Below are positions 59,118 through 64,000 of a stretch of 64,000 nucleotides of DNA, one piece after another. The translations under genes were made by a program, and so were the position numbers. Position 1 is the first letter of the stretch. Each line of letters begins with the position of its first letter. Below the pieces are notes generated by a model. That model ran no database searches and was not told the DNA's origin. It saw only the letters and a list, made by a program, of their open reading frames with translations. The stretch comes from Austropuccinia psidii (taxonomy: Eukaryota > Basidiomycota > Pucciniomycetes > Pucciniales > Sphaerophragmiaceae), in assembly GCA_023105745.1 (NCBI GenBank), contig JALGQZ010000008.1, forward strand, positions 49,838,618 through 49,902,617, in the 5' to 3' direction.

Positions 59118-61397
59118 TAAGAGGAAACCCCACTAGAAATACAGGACATACAGTTGGAAGCAGGCATGCCACAAGACACTGCCAACAAGAACTTGTTCAA
59201 ACACACACAAGATGCATAAACATTCCTAGTCACACCAACCAAAGGGATGGCATATATATATGGAACAGCCACAAAGATAACTGTCTGTATTGACAATTCT
59301 CAACATCCATTGATAATTGATAGTGGAGCACACTACTCCATAGTGGCCAGAAAATATTTGGATAGCCACTTCCCAAATTTGGAAAAACAACTCTTTCCAA
59401 CCAAGGCAAAAAACTTTAAAATTGCATCAGGGAAGATGATATCCATTGGTACAATTATTAAAGAAATAATTATACCCCATAGGAAAGGTAATATCAGACT
59501 CAACCCACAGTTTGTAGTTCTTGATGATGCCTACATCCAAGGGCTCCTACTGGGAACAGATTACCAGAGGATGTATGGCATTGATATTTACAACAGTAAA
59601 AACAGGCATATTACCATTGGTGCCAACAAGGAAAAGAAATTTTCACTTGATATATACCAAGTTTCTACCCATGACCCACTGGAATAACTACTGAATGAAT
59701 TCAGAGAGGGCCATCTTAGCACTACCCTCACCAGTAAACAAAAACTAAGTTTACTAAAAATGCTGAGAAAAAATAGACCAGCATTTGCCATTGGTGAAGA
59801 ACTATTAGGCAAGATCAAAGGCCATGATATAGAATTATATCTGGCTGTGGAAAGACCATATCCACCTATGCTCAGGAGACCTCCATACCCAGCAAGTCTG
59901 GAAACCAGGAAAGATATTGAAAAACACATCAATGAACTCCTGTAAATGGATGTCATCAGAAAGATTGGACATAATGAAATAGTGGAAATCACCACTCCTG
60001 TCCTAATCACCTGGCATGATGACAAGTCTAGGTTGTGTGGAGACTTCAGAGCACTGAACAACTACACTAAAGCAGACAGGGACCCTATACCCAGGATACC
60101 TCATTCCATGGACAAACTGGCTAAAGCCAAATACATAACCAATATGGATTGTATGAAAGGCTTCCACCAGAATTGAGTTAAACCAAACTCCATGAAGTTG
60201 CTCAGAATCATATGCCATATGGGCATATATGAGTACACAAGGATGCCATTTGGCATCAAGAATGCACGAGCCCACTTCCAAAGAAAGATGGACACAATAC
60301 TTCAAGAAGAAATATTGGAAGGCTGGATGATAGTATATATTGATGATATCATTATATACTCAGAGAAATGGGAGGACCATGTGCAGTACATAGACAGAGT
60401 GCTAAGTAAAGGCATAACCATCAACCTGAAAATTTCACTTAAAAAGTGTAATTTTGGCCAACAAGAGCTACTAGCTCTAGGACATAAAGTCACAGTTCTT
60501 AGTCTGGAAATTGACCAGAATAAATTAGCAGCAGTACTACAGAAGCCAGTACCATGAAACATCAAAGAGATGCAATCTTTCCTTGGGTTTGCTAGCTACT
60601 ATAGGAAGCAAATCAAATGTTTTTCCCACATAACTAGTAGTTAATACAAGTTATGTTCAAAAGATGTCGTCTTTGAAATCACCAAAGAAAGACGAGATGC
60701 ATATGAGAGGATCAAACATGAACTAACAAATCCACCTGTACTTATCTTACCTGACTTTGAATTACCATTCAAGTTATATATAGATGCAGCCTGCAGCCAA
60801 GGCTTAGGAGCAGCCCTTCACCAAAGACAGATTGTGGATGGTGAGCCAAGAGAGGGATTAATATGCTACATCTCTAGGCAACTGAAAGATTCAGAAGCCA
60901 GGTATGGGGCCACCCAGACTGAATGTCTATGTTTAGTCTGGGCCTTAGAGAAACTCCATTATTATTTAAAAGGTGCAGTCTTTGAAGTCTACACAGACTG
61001 CAGAGCCCTGAAGTCTTTACTAAACATGAAGACCACCAAAAGACACATTCTGAGATGGCAAATAGCCATCCAGGAGTATAGAGGGAACATGACCATCATA
61101 TACAAAGAAGGTAAAAGCCACACCAATGCAGATGGCCCTAGCAGATGGCCACTAGAAAATGTCAAAAGCAATCCAGCTTATGAACCTGAAGTGGCAGCCA
61201 AGATCCCTATGAATTTTATGGAAATAGATAGGAAGAAACACTTCAGATTCTCTGAATGGGCACCAGAAAGTGGTACCCTTGACAGTGGACACACTGATTC
61301 AGAAGGGACAGAAACTCCCATATTGGAGATAGGTTCCTCAGAGCTGCACACTGAATTCTTCAATTCAGTGATGAAGACATATGCCAAACACAAACAG
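59118..61397 (+). pseudogene. E5 pol: protease, RT, RNase H; cut by E6
   Basis: Protease LIIDSGAHYSIVARKYL near 59320. RT motifs RPYPPMLRRPPYPAS, CGDFRALNNYTKADR and VYIDDIIIYSE near 60330. RNase [18 protein letters not shown] near 60780, [17 protein letters not shown] and YTDCRALKSLLNMK. In-frame stops at about 59687, 59943, 60174, 60555 and 60642 show it is inactive. The frame stops after MKTYAKHKQ at 61397, where E6 is inserted; its integrase should lie beyond the window. Confidence 0.88.
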
Positions 61398-62828
61398 TGT
61401 CAGGATGATACTATGATAAAGGTATAACTAGGCTAATTACAACTTTAACTGTGTATGTGACACGGTAGAAAATGATTTAAAAAAGATTTATAAGGGTTTT
61501 TATAATAAAATAAAAGGGTTCTACTATTGAGGAATAGTGGTGGTGAGCGCTATTGAGAACCCTGGGTGCAGGCTTTATCTGTTGGATTACAATAATAGAG
61601 TCTACAATAATTAAGATTATAATTATACCTGATTATTAACCAAGAGTAAAACTGTTTTTGACAGTTTACTACGTAGGTTATTCAAGAGCAGGATGAGGAA
61701 AGGTTTTTGGCTGTAAAAAGCCCTCCTTTTATCCTGAAATTGAGGTGGAAAGGCTGCTAGACCTTTCCACGTAGAGGAAGTGAAGATTTTTCACTCTCCA
61801 GGACTGGCTTGTGGTTTGCAAACAGCCTGTATACCCTGTATTGGGCTCAGATGTGGTTTTGAAACCACATCTGGGCAGTTTTCACCAATACAGGGTGAAA
61901 ATTTTCATCTGGGGACCTCACAGCCTGATTCTGACGTGTATGACGTGTAGAATGCTGTACAGAAGCTGTATGGGACCCCAGTATTGACTGACATATGAGG
62001 TATTGAAGTAAAAACATGCTTCTTCGTCTATTTGACACCTCATATTCATGATTATGGGGTGTTATCCCATGGTAAGGCTGTATATGACAGCAGGTGGGAT
62101 TTTGACCTTAAAATGGTCATAACTCTGTCAGTTTTTGAGATATCAAGCTCAAGGTTGGTTCATTGAATAGCTCTATATGAGCTCTACACAATGGTACCCA
62201 ACTTGACATGGTTATCATTAAATATGACAAAGTTATCCCATGTACAAATATTTTTGTACATTGGCGTGGTTTGGGCAAAAAGCTGTATTGAGCTTGTTTG
62301 GCCAATAACTTCTGTTGTAGTTAAGTTATGAGGAAATGGATGGCACCATCAGATAGCCCTGATTGTGCTCTTTCCAAAAAGACCCCACTTTAAGTATCTC
62401 ACACTAAAACTGTAAAAGTTAGATGAGAGGTGAATGTTTTGTTCACCCTTATTTGGTCTGAATTTGACCATAACTCAAGTAATACTGGTGCTAGCTCAGT
62501 TTGGCTGGTACCATTGGATAGCCCTGGCTTAGAGATTCATTTTGAGTACCCATTTGATGGGGTTAAGCCTCTCCTTCTAGGTTTTAGATGAGAGGTGAAA
62601 ATTAAGGTTTATGCTCAGCAATAACTTTGAGCAGGAATAACTTTGTTATTTCTTGTCCTATGGTGATGGGACTTATATTTTCAGAAAGGGGTGAGTTTCC
62701 TCTTTCTTTTGATACCTTCTGAGCTAATTTGGCTCAGATCCATGTTTTGGTGGTATCTTGGCTATACCATTGGTTTATGGTATTTTGGCTGTCATGCTTG
62801 TGCTCTGGTTTCGAGTCACAGGCTGACA
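61398..62828 (-). repeat. E6 3' LTR (1431 bp)
   Basis: TGTCAGGATG to GGCTGACA on the plus strand; the reverse complement aligns with the E5 LTR. It has the conserved hairpin at 61848-61873. Left flank pentamer AACAG should recur at the far end of E6. Confidence 0.85.
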
Positions 62829-62847
62829 TACCCTCCCTCTAAAAAAG
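62829..62847 (-). other. E6 polypurine tract
   Basis: On the minus strand CTTTTTTAGAGGGAGGGTA directly precedes the LTR. Confidence 0.75.
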
Positions 62848-62849
62848 GC

Positions 62850-64000
62850 TCATCCTTGATGAGACTGTTCAGTCCTCCTAGAGGCTCTGAATCTCCTTAA
62901 ATGAAGGTTCCCATCTGGTATGGCATCCTCTGCCAACCATTTGTCTTTGTCAGCTGTCTGGTTCTTGAATCTGACTAGATATTGTCTCTGATCTTTCCCA
63001 TTAAGTCTGATTTTTCTGGCCCTGATGATTTTACTCACAGGTCCAGGAGAGTCTTCTACTTCCACTATTTCTGGTGGAGTGGTGTTCTTCTTCCTGGAGG
63101 GGAATTTATCCTCCTCTGTTTGGAAGTATGGTTTCACCAGGCTCACTGGGAAGACTGGGTGTTTCCTAGAAAATTCCTCAGTGAGCTTGACCTCTACTGC
63201 ATTCTTCCCTATCAACTTAATGATAGTGAAGGGCCCTACAAATGAGTCTCTCATTTTCTTGGGTCCTTTGAGATTGTTAAAGTTCAGTGTAGACACTAAC
63301 ACCTGGTCCCCTTCCTTGAAGTCAGGTTCCATATGTGATTTGTCCCACCTTTGCTTATTATACTCTTTGGCCTTAGCTATGCATTTGGCAGCAGTATCAC
63401 AGGCTTTCTTCCACATATCATGGAAGTCTTTGGCTGTGGGGTGGATGGTCAGAAGGTTTTTCTTCAAGTGATCCACAGGTAACATGGGATTCCACCCTTT
63501 CTCTACCAGTGCAGGTGTTTTTCCTGTAGTAGAGTGTTGGCTTGTGTTATAAGCCAGTTGGACTGCTGGTAAGAGGGTGACCCAATCATGGGTATATCCC
63601 TCATGGTCCTTGTATTCCATGCCATAGGCACAGAACCTCCTGAGGATGTCCTCCATTGTTTGGATCATCCTCTCAGCTAGGCCATCTGTTTGTGGATGGT
63701 AAGCTGTGGAAAAAGCAAGCTTGGTGCCTAGCATGTCATATAAATTGGTCCAAAATTCAGATGTGAATTTTGGGTCCCTATCACTAATTATGATCTTAGG
63801 GACTCCACAGGTGGATATGATGTTATTCCAAAATAACAGAGCAGTGTCCATGGCTGTGTCCTCTTTATGGCATGGTAGACATCTCATGCTCTTGCTGAAC
63901 CTATCAACTATGAGTAGGCAGGCATTGTAGTTTTCTTTGCCTCCGGGGACAAGTCCTGTGACCCAGTCCATGGCTGTGTCCTCTTTATGGCATATTAGAC
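62850..64000 (-). CDS. E6 pol, C-terminal part (integrase core and chromodomain), open at the edge
   Basis: Open on the minus strand from the window edge to a stop at 62850. The catalytic core shows [33 protein letters not shown] and [28 protein letters not shown] motif and a chromodomain follow ([23 protein letters not shown]). All three acidic residues are present. The reading frame does not start at the ATG at 63971 but continues upstream, where CHKEDTA appears in place of the expected sequence before MDWVTG because of a 120-bp duplication. E6 belongs to the E5 family but is better preserved. Confidence 0.9.
   Translation of the reverse strand, partial: LICHKEDTAMDWVTGLVPGGKENYNACLLIVDRFSKSMRCLPCHKEDTAMDTALLFWNNIISTCGVPKIIISDRDPKFTSEFWTNLYDMLGTKLAFSTAYHPQTDGLAERMIQTMEDILRRFCAYGMEYKDHEGYTHDWVTLLPAVQLAYNTSQHSTTGKTPALVEKGWNPMLPVDHLKKNLLTIHPTAKDFHDMWKKACDTAAKCIAKAKEYNKQRWDKSHMEPDFKEGDQVLVSTLNFNNLKGPKKMRDSFVGPFTIIKLIGKNAVEVKLTEEFSRKHPVFPVSLVKPYFQTEEDKFPSRKKNTTPPEIVEVEDSPGPVSKIIRARKIRLNGKDQRQYLVRFKNQTADKDKWLAEDAIPDGNLHLRRFRASRRTEQSHQG
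63847..64000. repeat. 120-bp tandem duplication starting at the right edge
   Basis: TCCATGGCTGTGTCCTCTTT starts at 63847 and again at 63967, followed in both by ATGGCAT. The period of 120 bp is 40 codons, so the duplication keeps the integrase frame. Its full extent lies outside the window. Confidence 0.75.

Noticed and set aside
58326..60557. RIP-like mutation of E5 (Trp codons to stops)
   Set aside because: Only two stops clearly replace Trp; others do not fit C-to-T change, and no strong dinucleotide bias could be shown by eye.

Overview
The window looks like repeat-dense nuclear DNA of a rust fungus (Pucciniales). Support: a fungal Cdc11-type septin gene with several short introns at the left edge, AT-rich sequence almost everywhere else, and chromodomain Ty3/Gypsy retrotransposons whose Gag, Pol and accessory proteins resemble ones I associate with the myrtle rust Austropuccinia psidii. 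The species is an inference from memory, not a search result.

Layout. 1-858: 5' part of the septin gene (minus strand). About 875-5614: intergenic AT-rich DNA with one LTR relic and a GC-rich minisatellite-like patch. From 5615 to the right edge almost everything is a nest of transposons inside transposons. E0 is the oldest element (minus; gag relic 7346-9429, leader 30403-30887, 5' LTR 30888-36846). E1 (plus, 9430-30397, target duplication TTATT) is inserted in E0. E2 (minus, 16530-26842, target duplication GGAAA, identical 768-bp LTRs) is inserted in E1 pol. The E0 LTR also holds a 2.3-kb terminal-inverted-repeat DNA transposon with an OTU-protease-like gene (31034-33328), a probable solo LTR (33782-35645) and E4 (plus, from 36847). 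E4 in turn carries E3 (minus, 37369-44442, target duplication CCCTC, a deleted and scrambled non-autonomous element), a solo LTR (46151-48073, target duplication CTCCA) and E5 (plus, from 52711). E5 carries a solo LTR (54743-56726, target duplication AGAAA) and E6 (minus, from 61398). E4, E5 and E6 run off the right edge.

How the genes work together. E1/E0, E3 and E5/E6 are related chromoviruses with one long gag-pol frame. E2 and E4 belong to another lineage in which pol lies in the -1 frame behind a G GGA AAA slippery heptamer just before the gag stop. E2 appears intact and very young, and carries a spliced gene on the opposite strand, tail-to-tail with pol, whose product has Zn2Cys6 cysteine spacing. 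The most unusual signal is in E1, E3, E5 and E0. A small phase-1 intron removes or abuts the gag start codon and joins an upstream exon to a conserved protein (called ORF0 here) in the frame overlapping the start of gag. Splicing could therefore switch one transcript between Gag and a second protein.

Apart from the septin, no host protein gene, tRNA or rRNA was recognised.
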